NCBI GenBank assembly: GCA_902167325.1
Contig: LR632930.1
Span: 3,968,001 to 4,032,000, forward strand
Source: Chitinophaga pinensis
GTDB lineage: Bacteria > Bacteroidota > Bacteroidia > Chitinophagales > Chitinophagaceae
DNA length: 64,000 nucleotides
Direction: 5' to 3'
Below the pieces are notes generated by a model that saw nothing but the letters and a program-made list of their open reading frames with translations, had not been told where the DNA came from and did not search any database. Shown here piece by piece: positions 16,223-25,736 of the stretch (positions within the stretch are counted from its first letter, which is position 1; the number at the start of each line of letters is the position of its first letter). The position numbers and the translations under genes are program-made.

Positions 16223-19200
16223 GTGAAGCAATTTGACTTATGTAGGAAGTGGCTTGGCCGCTGCTTCTGGTTACTTACGATAGCCCTATTAAGCCCTGGT
16301 GCGTTCGCGCAACAGGTCGCTAAAACGATCCCTGCCCCTTTTACCATCAACAATATGACGGGGTATTATGAGGCCTTACCTGCCGATTATACCACCAGCG
16401 GCAAGCCTCATCCGCTCATCATTTTCCTGCACGGGAGAGGTGAACTGGCCGGTGCATCTGCAACTTCGGTCACCAGCAGTGTAACCAATACTGCTTTGCC
16501 CAAATACATCAAGGATGGTAAGTTCCCTGCATCGTTCACTGTAAATGGACAAACGCATTCGTTCATTGTGATCTCTCCGCAGTTTAAAAGCTGGCCCGGC
16601 TCTGGCGAAGTATTCCAGTTACTGAAATATCTCAAGACCTACTACCGTATAGATACCAACCGAATCTACATAACCGGACTCAGTATGGGCGGTGGTGTAG
16701 CATGGGGCGCATTGTCTGAAAATGCTGATTCCGCCAAACAGATCGCCGCAGCAGTGGTGATCTGCGGTGCATGGGACCCTTCCGGGGTTACGCATCTCCC
16801 TCCCCGGATCGCAGCGAATAACACACCTGTACTGGCCACGCATAATGACCTCGATAACCAGGTGCCATTGTCGTACTCCCAGGGCTGGGTAAATGGTATC
16901 AACAATACCGTACCTGCCAATAAATACCCTGCAAGGCTCACCGTTTGGTCTTCCACCTCACACGATGCCTGGACCAAAACATACGATCCCAACTATAAGG
17001 ACCCGGTAACGGGATTGAATGTATACGAATGGATGCTTCAATACAGCAAAGGAACAACTTCGGTACCGCCGCCAACCGGCACCGGGGGCAAACGTATTAC
17101 TGTAAGAACCACCTCCGCCAATATTATCTATTACGATAACGCCATGACTCAGCTGGGGGCAAAACCAGGTGATACGCTTTGTATTCCTCCCGGCGATTAT
17201 GAATATATCCATTTCGCTAAACTGATCGGAACCGCTGAAAAGCCTGTGGTAATTACCAACTGCGGCGGACTTGTAAGGGTAGGGGTGAACAGCTCCGCTA
17301 CCGCTGCCAGCTTTGTATTCAATACCAGTAAATATATCAAAGTAGAGGGTACCGGGGCACCGGCCATCAAATACGGCTTCGACGTAAATGGTACCAATAA
17401 GAACGGCCAGAAAATGTTCGGGGCGTTTTTCGGTAGCGGCACTACCGATTTCGAAGTGCACCACGTTTATATCCACGATGCCGGCATGTTCCTGCAGGCA
17501 AAAACTCTGCAGCAATGCGATCATCCGGAATGGCTGGACCCCGTGTTCACCATGCGGAATGTAAAGATCCACGACCTGCTGTGTCGTAACTCGGCATGGG
17601 AAGGCTTTTATATCGGGAACACGCACTATTTATGGTCAAACGGAACCTGTACAGACCTCGCATCTCACCGCATAGAAAACATCCAGGTCTATAATAACGA
17701 TCTGGAAAATATGGGCAGCGATGGCATGCAGATCTCTGTTGCGGATAAAGGTGATAACCGTATTTACGGCAACCGCGTGGTGAATTATGCCATGATGAAG
17801 AACAGTCCGCATGGATACGGCATCCTCTCCGGTGGCGGCAGCGCCCTGCGCATTTACAATAACTTTATCAGCAAAGGATACAACTCTGCCATCGAGATAT
17901 TTGGTGCGGGCATCAACCACGTTTACAACAACGTGATCACAGACATCAAGTTCGAAGGTATCAACGTTTCTGACAAGAACCTCTTTGCGCCTGCTACTGC
18001 ATACATCTACAACAATACCGTAATCAGAACAGGCGTTAACGGACTCAAAATCTATGCAGACCAAACAACACTTGGCCATAAAGTATATAACAACCTGGTG
18101 ATTGCCCCAGGTACAGCGTGGGACCGCCCCTTGAATGGTTATTATATACAAGGTTCTAAACCTGTACTTTACGACTTTGCCAATAACCTCAACTTCAAGA
18201 CACTCGAAGAAGCAGGATTCCTCGATCCCAACAGCGGCAACTTCAGGCTGAAAGCAGGCTCCGGCGCTATTGATGCCGGCCGCAACATGGCTGATCTCGG
18301 CCTTACTACCGACTTCGACGGCACTGCCCGCCCTTACAACAATACATTCGATGTAGGTGCTTTTGAGTACAATAGTAGTGTGCCTGCGCAATTTACCATT
18401 GCGAACGCCGGCAAAGATCAACAGATTGCACTGCCCACTACGAGCATTACACTTACCGGCAGCGCTACCACCACCAATGGCGGCACCATCTCTTCCTATA
18501 ACTGGAAGAAAGTAAGTGGCCCTAACCAGGGTACTATAGCCAGCGCCAACTCCGCATCTACGCAAGTAACCGGTATGGTAGCAGGCACGTACGTGTTTGA
18601 ATTAAAAGCAACTAACAACGCAGGAGGATCTGCCGCAGATATGATCACCGTATCTGTTCTTACTTCCGCCAATAAACCACCGGCGCCTACGGCCGGGGGA
18701 GATGTAGTTCTGACCCTGCCTTCCAACGCTACGCAACTGACAGGTAGTTTCTCTCTCGACCCTGACGGCGTGATCGTTTCCTATCTCTGGGAAAGAATCA
18801 GCGGTCCTGCTGCGGGTTCCATACTCGATGTGAATGCCAGCAATACCGATCTGTCTGGTTTAACTGCCGGTGTATATGTATACCGTCTGACCGTAGTGGA
18901 TAATGGAGGACTGACAGCTTCCGATGATGTGACCATTACCGTACAGGGCGCCACCACCAATAAGCCTCCTGTAGCCAATGCCGGAGCTGATCAATCGGTG
19001 AGGATGCCAGTAAGTACCATTGTACTGGACGGCAGCGCATCAGCTGATCCCGACGGCACTATTGCTTCTTACTCCTGGAAAAAGATCAGCGGTCCGGAAG
19101 CACCGGTTCTGGCAACACCTTCTGCTGCTAAAACCAATGTAACCACATTCACGGTTGCCGGTGAATATGTATTTGAACTGACAGTAAAAGACAACGAGAA

Positions 19201-21514
19201 TACGACCGCGACAGATCAGGTTAAAATCACCGTAACGCCAGGAGATATGCCTCCTGTGGCTAAAGCCGGTAACGACCAGACGGCCAGATTGCCGGTTGCC
19301 ACGCTGGTACTCGACGGCAGTGGTTCTACGGATGCCGACGGTCCCATTGCATCTTATGCCTGGAAGAAGCTGAGCGGCCCCGCCGGTGGTACCCTCGCAA
19401 CGCCTGCCGCTGCAAAAACAAATGTTACAGACCTTACGATAGCCGGCGAATATGTATTCGAGCTGACCGTAAAAGACGATAATAACGCCACCGCCACCGA
19501 TCAGGTAAAGATCACCATTACCGCGGCCAATGTTCCGCCGGTAGCTAATGCAGGCAATGACATTTCCATTACGCTTCCCGTAAACAATGTGGTACTGGAT
19601 GCCCGTAGTTCTGATGATGCTGATGGCACAATTGCTTCATATGCCTGGAGAAAAGCTTCCGGTCCTGCTGCAGGAGGAACTTCCATTCCTGCAACTGCCC
19701 AGCCTGAAATAACAGGATTGGCAGCAGGAACATACTCCTTCGAAGTAACCGTTACGGATAATGATGGCGCTACACATACAGATGCGGTAACGGTGACGGT
19801 ATTGCCCGCTCCCAATGTGCCCCCTGTGGCCGATGCCGGTGTGGATCAATCTATTTCACTTCCTGTTTCTTCCGTAACACTGGACGGCCGCGCTTCCAAT
19901 GATGCAGATGGCACTATAGCGTCCTATTCCTGGAGAAAACTCTCCGGTCCGGCAGCAGGTGGCGCTTCAATTGCCGCTACGGTGCAACCCAATGTAACCG
20001 GACTGGTGGAAGGAGTTTATCTTTTCCAGTTAACAGTAACAGATAACGATGGCGCAACCCATACCGATGAGGTAACGGTAACCGTATTGTCTGCGCCTAA
20101 TGTGGCCCCGGTGGCTGATGCGGGTGCAAACCAGACGATTACGCTTCCTGCTTCCTCCGTGGTACTGGATGGCCGTGCTTCCAGAGATACGGATGGAAAC
20201 ATTGCATCCTATGCGTGGAGGAAGCTTTCCGGCCCTTCTGCAGGTGCTACTTCTATACCGGCTTCAGCACAACCTAATGTAACCGGATTGGTGGAAGGAA
20301 CCTATGTTTTCCAGCTGACGGTGACCGATAACGATGGTGCCACACATTCTGACGATGTAACTGTAACTGTGTTGGCAGCACCTAACGTGCCTCCTGTAGC
20401 GAATGCAGGCGCAAACCAAACGATCACCTTACCCGTTGCCTCCGTTGTACTGGACGCCAGTGGCTCCAGAGACAGTGATGGCAGCATTTCTTCATATGCG
20501 TGGAGGAAAATCTCCGGTCCATCTGCCGGCGGTACTTCAATCCCCGGAACTGCCCGGCCAAATGTAACGGGCCTGGTGGAAGGCATTTATGTTTTCCAGC
20601 TGACAGTGACCGACAATAAAGGCGCGACTAATTCCAGCGAAGTAAGGGTAACCGTACTTGCTGAACCCAATACACCTCCTGTTGCCAATGCCGGCATCAA
20701 TCAGAGCATTACACTGCCCACATCTTCCACTACGCTCGACGGCAGTGGCTCAACTGATGGAGATGGCACTATTACCAAATATGCGTGGCGGAAAATTTCC
20801 GGTCCGGCAGACGGGCTTATCCTATCTGCGGCTGCCGCCAGAACCGATGTTTCAGGATTGAACACAGCCGGAACTTATGTGTATGAACTGACCGTTACCG
20901 ACAACCGAGGAGCCACCCATACTGCCCGTGTTACGGTGACCGTACAGCCACAACCCAACCAGTCGCCCGTTGCATCCATCGATGGCGAAACAACGATCCG
21001 CCTGCCGCTGGACTATGTGTTCCTCGACGGTATTAACTCCCGTGATCCGGATGGGGCCATCACCGGCTTCCAGTGGAAACAACTGAGCGGTCCCGGGAAT
21101 GCAGTATTCTCCCGTCCCGACAAGAATCAGACCCGAGTATCGGGCCTTGTGGAAGGGGTGTACGAAATTGAGCTGACGGTTACTGACAACCTTGAAGCAA
21201 CTGCCAAAACCACGCACCGCATAACCGTGCAGAAAGCAGAAGACAATAAGGAGGAAAATCCCTTTACGGTATATCCTAACCCGGCCGTGTCTTATGTACG
21301 GGCCAGGATGATAGACCCTATCGGCGGAGAAGTGATCATTACGATCTATGACGATATGGGAAGGGTAGTAAAAGTGTTGAAAGACCAGTCGGACCCACAC
21401 ACGGTTTACCAGAGAGAGATCTCCATTGAAGAGTTCCGTACAGGAACTTACTTACTGGAGCTGCGGAGCAACAACCAGAAATGGGTACGCCGTTTTGTTA
21501 AAGTAGCACATTAA
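16223..21514 (+). CDS. Giant secreted esterase / beta-helix / PKD-repeat protein with T9SS sorting domain
   Basis: A 1763-aa protein starting at GTG. That start is chosen because it gives a clean signal peptide (basic head, WLLTIALLSPG core, cleavage after AFA near residue 29). Residues about 35-280 form an alpha/beta hydrolase of the esterase/PHB-depolymerase kind: oxyanion HG at 70-71, nucleophile S154 in GLSMGG, probable Asp209 or Asp211, and H247. Residues about 290-715 look like a right-handed parallel beta-helix (many YNN/IYNN turns). Ten PKD-like domains follow (about 722-1675), nearly all 95 aa long. The last about 85 residues (from NPFTVYPNPAVS) are a type A T9SS sorting domain, so it should be exported through the outer membrane and anchored or released. 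Sitting inside the polysaccharide locus, it may modify or bind that polymer, which is inference. Confidence 0.9.
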   Translation: MKQFDLCRKWLGRCFWLLTIALLSPGAFAQQVAKTIPAPFTINNMTGYYEALPADYTTSGKPHPLIIFLHGRGELAGASATSVTSSVTNTALPKYIKDGKFPASFTVNGQTHSFIVISPQFKSWPGSGEVFQLLKYLKTYYRIDTNRIYITGLSMGGGVAWGALSENADSAKQIAAAVVICGAWDPSGVTHLPPRIAANNTPVLATHNDLDNQVPLSYSQGWVNGINNTVPANKYPARLTVWSSTSHDAWTKTYDPNYKDPVTGLNVYEWMLQYSKGTTSVPPPTGTGGKRITVRTTSANIIYYDNAMTQLGAKPGDTLCIPPGDYEYIHFAKLIGTAEKPVVITNCGGLVRVGVNSSATAASFVFNTSKYIKVEGTGAPAIKYGFDVNGTNKNGQKMFGAFFGSGTTDFEVHHVYIHDAGMFLQAKTLQQCDHPEWLDPVFTMRNVKIHDLLCRNSAWEGFYIGNTHYLWSNGTCTDLASHRIENIQVYNNDLENMGSDGMQISVADKGDNRIYGNRVVNYAMMKNSPHGYGILSGGGSALRIYNNFISKGYNSAIEIFGAGINHVYNNVITDIKFEGINVSDKNLFAPATAYIYNNTVIRTGVNGLKIYADQTTLGHKVYNNLVIAPGTAWDRPLNGYYIQGSKPVLYDFANNLNFKTLEEAGFLDPNSGNFRLKAGSGAIDAGRNMADLGLTTDFDGTARPYNNTFDVGAFEYNSSVPAQFTIANAGKDQQIALPTTSITLTGSATTTNGGTISSYNWKKVSGPNQGTIASANSASTQVTGMVAGTYVFELKATNNAGGSAADMITVSVLTSANKPPAPTAGGDVVLTLPSNATQLTGSFSLDPDGVIVSYLWERISGPAAGSILDVNASNTDLSGLTAGVYVYRLTVVDNGGLTASDDVTITVQGATTNKPPVANAGADQSVRMPVSTIVLDGSASADPDGTIASYSWKKISGPEAPVLATPSAAKTNVTTFTVAGEYVFELTVKDNENTTATDQVKITVTPGDMPPVAKAGNDQTARLPVATLVLDGSGSTDADGPIASYAWKKLSGPAGGTLATPAAAKTNVTDLTIAGEYVFELTVKDDNNATATDQVKITITAANVPPVANAGNDISITLPVNNVVLDARSSDDADGTIASYAWRKASGPAAGGTSIPATAQPEITGLAAGTYSFEVTVTDNDGATHTDAVTVTVLPAPNVPPVADAGVDQSISLPVSSVTLDGRASNDADGTIASYSWRKLSGPAAGGASIAATVQPNVTGLVEGVYLFQLTVTDNDGATHTDEVTVTVLSAPNVAPVADAGANQTITLPASSVVLDGRASRDTDGNIASYAWRKLSGPSAGATSIPASAQPNVTGLVEGTYVFQLTVTDNDGATHSDDVTVTVLAAPNVPPVANAGANQTITLPVASVVLDASGSRDSDGSISSYAWRKISGPSAGGTSIPGTARPNVTGLVEGIYVFQLTVTDNKGATNSSEVRVTVLAEPNTPPVANAGINQSITLPTSSTTLDGSGSTDGDGTITKYAWRKISGPADGLILSAAAARTDVSGLNTAGTYVYELTVTDNRGATHTARVTVTVQPQPNQSPVASIDGETTIRLPLDYVFLDGINSRDPDGAITGFQWKQLSGPGNAVFSRPDKNQTRVSGLVEGVYEIELTVTDNLEATAKTTHRITVQKAEDNKEENPFTVYPNPAVSYVRARMIDPIGGEVIITIYDDMGRVVKVLKDQSDPHTVYQREISIEEFRTGTYLLELRSNNQKWVRRFVKVAH
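18390..21240 (+). repeat. Ten tandem PKD-domain-coding repeats
   Basis: Repeat units coding about 95 residues begin with a PVANAG-type motif and include LDGxxSxDxDGxI and YxFxLTVTDN motifs. The middle units are spaced exactly 285 bp apart (19529, 19814, 20099, 20384, 20669), with high nucleotide similarity. The outer units are more diverged. Confidence 0.9.
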
Positions 21515-22716
21515 TTGTTTTTCATTGTATGCCGGATGGCGTCGTAAAGGGCGCCTACAGAACTTTCCCAGGTATGTGAGCGCGCGAAGCTGATTCGCGC
21601 ATTCGCTGCTTGGGAATTGTTTTCCTGCATAGCCCGTTCTATGAGGGGCACATAATCTGCCGGTGCAGGTGCGAGGTAGGTATGATCCTTAAACAGCTGC
21701 ATGGTAGCGGTAGCTGTGGCAACAACCGGTTTTCCCATAGCCAGGTACTCGTCCACCTTCAGAGGGTAATTGCCTTCAGTGACAGGATTGAGCACCTGGG
21801 GATTGATGCAGACATCGAAGTAATGCATATAGGAAGGAAGTTCGCTCATGGGTTTGCGGCCGGTAAAAATCACATTGGGCAGTTTGTGGAGTGCTGAAGC
21901 CTGAAAAACTTCATCTTCCGGTCCTACCAGTACAACATTCCAATCGGGCCTTTCCTGTGCGATACGGAGCAGAATACCGGGATCGAGGCGCATAGCGGTG
22001 AGTACCCCCACATAACCCACTACAGGGCCGGTAAGGCCTTCCAGTTCAGCCGGCCTTGTGTATGCAGCTGCCGGATCGAAGAGAGACAGTTCGCAGCCCT
22101 GACCGATATAATGACTGTTGGGATTATACTGTTTAAGTCTTTCTGCCAGAAACAACGAATTGGCCACTGCCACATCTGCCTTGGCGATGAGTTCCGGCTC
22201 TACACGGGGAGCATGCTTTTTCCACCAGTCCATTGCAGCCACGTTATCCCGGCTATAGTAAATGTACATGGCTGGTTTCAGTATTTCCCTGAGATACATT
22301 CCCCGGAAAATATCATTATCGTTAAACAGGATGACATCCCTGAACCCCAGTTCCGCTACTGCCTTTTGGATACAACCGGCATACCGGCGGCCGTTAATCC
22401 GGTTAAAGAAGTTAAATATCCCGGCTGAGGGTAGCCAGTTGATGGATTCCAGCATCACGGAGGGATAGAAGTTCCAGAAGTTATCACTGATCTTCAGCAG
22501 GGCAGGTTCCTGACCCTTCCTTATCCGGATGTGCCGGGCAATGTCCGGATCATTTCCGTTGCGCAGCACTGTTCGCCTGTCGAGCGGGGAGTTGATATAC
22601 AATACGCGGTTGTGGCGCGAAAGCTCCAGGGCGATGTTCTTACAATTGCTGCCGATAGGCGTATACCAGGGCTGAAGCCCTACAATGATGATGTCTCTGT
22701 TAGAAATTACGGGCAC
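21511..22716 (-). CDS. Family 4 glycosyltransferase
   Basis: A 401-aa GT-B enzyme. The N-terminus reads DIIIVGLQPWYTPIGSNCKNIALELS, the opening of a GT4 Rossmann domain, and the C-domain contains VVGYVGVLTAMRLDPGILL and a MGKPVVATATATMQLF donor-site segment after EYLA. It probably acts on a cell-surface glycan as the last gene of the locus. Its TAA and the TAA of the T9SS protein share a single TTAA, so the two genes converge with no room for a terminator between them. The expected EX7E motif is less clear than in the other GT4 gene. Confidence 0.85.
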   Translation of the reverse strand: MPVISNRDIIIVGLQPWYTPIGSNCKNIALELSRHNRVLYINSPLDRRTVLRNGNDPDIARHIRIRKGQEPALLKISDNFWNFYPSVMLESINWLPSAGIFNFFNRINGRRYAGCIQKAVAELGFRDVILFNDNDIFRGMYLREILKPAMYIYYSRDNVAAMDWWKKHAPRVEPELIAKADVAVANSLFLAERLKQYNPNSHYIGQGCELSLFDPAAAYTRPAELEGLTGPVVGYVGVLTAMRLDPGILLRIAQERPDWNVVLVGPEDEVFQASALHKLPNVIFTGRKPMSELPSYMHYFDVCINPQVLNPVTEGNYPLKVDEYLAMGKPVVATATATMQLFKDHTYLAPAPADYVPLIERAMQENNSQAANARISFARSHTWESSVGALYDAIRHTMKNN

Positions 22717-22849
22717 GGTTAGATGTATTTGGGAAGGCCGTTCAGGGGAAGATGGTCAAAATTAACAGGCCGTAAAGGTAGTCGTTTTTCCCGAAAATCG
22801 CCAAGTCCCCGTTTTTACGTAACTTTTGATCATTGTAAACCCATCAGTT

Positions 22850-24373
22850 ATGGCAGAAGAAACGATTGATATCCGGTCACTTACGGCGGACGATTACCGC
22901 GACCTCAAAGAATCCATGTTGAGCGCCTATGCAGACATGCCAGGCAGCTACTGGCGGGAAGGAACCATTCAGCGGCTGATATCCCTTTTCCCGGACGGAC
23001 AGATCGCGGTTACCGTAAACGGCAAAGTAGTAGGCTGCGCATTGTCCATTATCGTGGATTATGAAAAGTTTGGCGACGATCATACTTACGAACAGATCAC
23101 GGGTTACTATACTTTCAATACCCATAATCCCAAAGGCGATACACTCTACGGCATCGAAGTATTCGTACATCCCGATTACCGGGGTAAACGCCTGGCCCGC
23201 CGCCTCTACGATGCACGCAAGGCACTTTGTGAGAACCTCAACCTTGAAGGGATCGTAGCCGGTGGCAGAATCCCCAATTATGAGAAGTACGCTGAGCAGA
23301 TGAGTCCGCGTATTTATATCGAAAAGGTTATGGATAAAGAGATCTACGATCCCACACTTACCTTTCAGTTCAGCAATGATTTTATCGTAAAGAAAGTATT
23401 ACGGAATTACCTCCCGAACGACACCTCTTCCAAAGGCTTCGCCACATTGCTGCAATGGTTCAATATCTATTATGAGAAAGACCGGGATACCATCCGGTAT
23501 AACAAATCCACCGTACGCATCGGGCTTGTACAATGGCAAATGCGTACTTACGGGTCTATGGACGGGCTGCTGCAGCAGGTGGAGTTTTTTGTGGATGCCG
23601 TGAGCGATTACGAAGCCGACTTCGTAGTGTTTCCTGAATTCTTCAATGCCCCGCTCATGCTGGAATTCAATCAGCTGGACCCCGCAGCCGCCATCCGCGG
23701 GCTGGCAAAGTATACGGAATTCCTCCGGGAGAAATTTTCCGAATTCGCGAAAAGCTATAACGTCAATATTATCACTGGCAGCATGCCCATCGTGATCGAT
23801 GAGTTGCTGTACAATATATCTTACATCTGCCGTCGTGATGGTACCTGGGACTCTTTCCGCAAGATCCACCCCACGCCCAGTGAAGTGTATAGCTGGGGCA
23901 TGAAGGGCGGGAGCGAAGTGAAGGTGTTTGATACTGATTGCGGGAAGATCGGCATTCTCATTTGCTATGATGTGGAGTTCCCTGAACTGGGCCGCATTCT
24001 TGCACAGCAGGGGATGCAGATACTTTTCGTTCCATTCCTCACCGATACACAGAACGGTTATAACCGCGTACGCTTCTGCGCCCAGGCCCGTGCCATCGAG
24101 AACGAGTGCTATGTGGCTATAGCCGGTTGCGTTGGCAACCTGCCCCGCGTAAATAATATGGATCTTCAATACGCGCAATCTGCAGTACTGACGCCTTCCG
24201 ATTTTGCGTTCCCGGTTACAGGCGTGAAGGCGGATGCAACGCCTAATACGGAAATGATCGTGGTGGCGGACGTGGATCTTGTTTTACTGAAAGAGCTGCA
24301 TGCATTTGGAAGCGTGCAGAATCTGAAGGATCTTCGCGCGGATTTATACGAAGTTATCACAAAGAAAAAGTAA
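22850..24373 (+). CDS. GNAT acetyltransferase fused to a nitrilase-superfamily amidohydrolase
   Basis: A 507-aa bifunctional protein. Residues about 5-190 form a GNAT domain with the acetyl-CoA loop near HPDYRGKRLARRLYDAR. Residues about 225-500 form a carbon-nitrogen hydrolase with the full Glu-Lys-Cys triad: E263 in FPEFFN, K338 in RKIHPTP, and C372 in LICYDVEFPE. This fused arrangement is known across bacteria, but its substrate is unsettled. I start at the ATG at 22850 (MAEETIDIRSL); the frame is open upstream only through a TTG at 22826. It forms a two-gene unit with the thiamine-binding-type gene 2 nt downstream. A TAACTTTTG sequence at 22820 resembles a -7 box with one extra base, but it would leave a very short leader. 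Confidence 0.9.
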   Translation: MAEETIDIRSLTADDYRDLKESMLSAYADMPGSYWREGTIQRLISLFPDGQIAVTVNGKVVGCALSIIVDYEKFGDDHTYEQITGYYTFNTHNPKGDTLYGIEVFVHPDYRGKRLARRLYDARKALCENLNLEGIVAGGRIPNYEKYAEQMSPRIYIEKVMDKEIYDPTLTFQFSNDFIVKKVLRNYLPNDTSSKGFATLLQWFNIYYEKDRDTIRYNKSTVRIGLVQWQMRTYGSMDGLLQQVEFFVDAVSDYEADFVVFPEFFNAPLMLEFNQLDPAAAIRGLAKYTEFLREKFSEFAKSYNVNIITGSMPIVIDELLYNISYICRRDGTWDSFRKIHPTPSEVYSWGMKGGSEVKVFDTDCGKIGILICYDVEFPELGRILAQQGMQILFVPFLTDTQNGYNRVRFCAQARAIENECYVAIAGCVGNLPRVNNMDLQYAQSAVLTPSDFAFPVTGVKADATPNTEMIVVADVDLVLLKELHAFGSVQNLKDLRADLYEVITKKK

Positions 24374-24375
24374 CC

Positions 24376-24672
24376 ATGCACCAGCACCATGTAAACCTGG
24401 CCCTGCAAATTGTGCCGCAGGTGCCTTCTGAGAAAGTATATGCCGTAGTAGATGAGGCCATTGCCATCATTCAGCAAAGCGGGCTAACATACCGCGTTTG
24501 CCCGTTTGAAACCGTTATGGAAGGTCCGTATGATGCAGTCATGGAAGTAGTGCGCCTGGCACAGGAAGCCTGCTTCAAAGCCGGAGCGGGCCAGCTGCTG
24601 GTATATGTGAAGATCCAGAACAACGCGGAAAAATCCGTTACCATCGAAGATAAAACGGGTAAATACGATTAA
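24376..24672 (+). CDS. Thiamine-binding (MTH1187/YkoF-type, DUF77) protein
   Basis: A 98-aa protein matching the small MTH1187/UPF0045 family: VNLALQIVPQVPSEKVYAVVDEAI at the start, SGLTYRVCPFETVMEGPYDAVMEVV in the middle. These proteins adopt a ferredoxin-like fold, and some bind thiamine or its pyrimidine part. The ATG is 2 nt after the stop of the GNAT-nitrilase, so the two are likely co-translated. This pairing hints that the nitrilase might act on a thiamine-related amide or salvage intermediate, an inference from gene order only. Confidence 0.85.
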   Translation: MHQHHVNLALQIVPQVPSEKVYAVVDEAIAIIQQSGLTYRVCPFETVMEGPYDAVMEVVRLAQEACFKAGAGQLLVYVKIQNNAEKSVTIEDKTGKYD

Positions 24673-24704
24673 AAAATAGCCCGGTCTGCAAAAGCATTCC
24701 GGGC
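24671..24704 (-). terminator. Terminator of the leftward lipoprotein-like gene
   Basis: On the minus strand GCCCGG and CCGGGC (24699-24704 and 24679-24684) form a stem around a 14-nt loop, followed by TATTTTTT. It lies 30 nt after the stop of the gene ending at 24734, and also just after the rightward gene. Confidence 0.75.
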
Positions 24705-24733
24705 ATACCACTGATCATCTATTGTTTGACTGA

Positions 24734-25558
24734 CTATTGATATTCGAATGTTTCTGTAGCAGCCACCTCACCACCGTCTTTTTCAACACCGGATACCGGG
24801 TAGCCCTGTGCATCGTACTTATATTCGTACCGGGTGGTTACCGTTGCTTTAGCCTGTTTACTGCGGAAGCTCATGGCAGTAACTTCGTTATCACTCATGA
24901 GTAGTACCATCGCCGCAGGATGCATCAGCAGTGGCATACGTGCACCGATATAAGGGTTGACTTTTTTTCCGTAAGCCAGTTCCATCACCCCAACGGTGTC
25001 TTTCCCATTGGCAGCTAAGGACGCAATGGACAGTACGTTTTTGCCGCTATACCGGATCACCTGGTGATGAAATGCTTCCGGATCATCTTTACTTTCCTTC
25101 CTGATTTGTCTTACCTGTCCGTTTTCTATGGTGAACTTCCAGTTAACGGTACTAATGGCCTGATCATCATCCCCTTCTTCGAAGATCCTTTCCGTGCCGG
25201 TAGCTGTGTGGCCGTCAGGCGAATATTGGTAGAGGAAAGCATGCCTTTTACCATCGCTCCATATTACCATCCGGCTCAGCTGTCCTTGCTGATTATAGGC
25301 AAACTCGCGCTTATTCTCCTGCTCTGCATCTTTCTGGGTAGTACCAACCAGCCGATGCTGGCTGTCGTACGTAAACAGATAGGTTTCCGGTTCATCTCCT
25401 GCGAGGGTACGTACGTGCTTTTTAAGATAACGGGTTGCAGCAGGGGAATGTGCAGCTTTAAGGGTAGAATCCCCTGTGCCTGGGGTGGCGGTACTTTGCC
25501 GGCCTTCAAGGCAAATCAGCCCTGCTGCCGCAAGTATCCACTTAAAATTCGGTTTCAT
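24734..25558 (-). CDS. Hypothetical secreted protein with YD-like repeats, paralogue of the next gene
   Basis: A 274-aa protein. I start at the ATG at 25558 (MKPNFKWILAAAGLICLEG), which gives a signal peptide. The frame is open further up to 25780, but that would run into the neighbouring gene. A Cys at about 17 could be a lipidation site, but GLIC is a poor lipobox. The body has repeated tyrosine-rich turns (FTYDSQHRLVG, FAYNQQGQLS, YQYSPDGHT, YKYDAQGYPV) like the YD/RHS-type or DUF4595-type cell-envelope proteins of Bacteroidota. It shares the YDAQGYPV end motif with the upstream gene (25737-26534), so the pair arose by duplication. Function unknown. Confidence 0.6.
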   Translation of the reverse strand: MKPNFKWILAAAGLICLEGRQSTATPGTGDSTLKAAHSPAATRYLKKHVRTLAGDEPETYLFTYDSQHRLVGTTQKDAEQENKREFAYNQQGQLSRMVIWSDGKRHAFLYQYSPDGHTATGTERIFEEGDDDQAISTVNWKFTIENGQVRQIRKESKDDPEAFHHQVIRYSGKNVLSIASLAANGKDTVGVMELAYGKKVNPYIGARMPLLMHPAAMVLLMSDNEVTAMSFRSKQAKATVTTRYEYKYDAQGYPVSGVEKDGGEVAATETFEYQ

Positions 25559-25736
25559 ATGCTGTTGCTTTTGATCGTTAACACGTAAAGTAGTGTAATC
25601 ATTCCCCGGAATGTTGCACTCAGGTGTTGAACTGTAGTCCCGGAGGCGTGAATAGCCGGGATAAACGGATGAGCTGCCGGCAGCAGTAACCGAAGTTTCT
25701 ACGGAACTACTGCCGGTTGAGCTTATCCATGAAATA

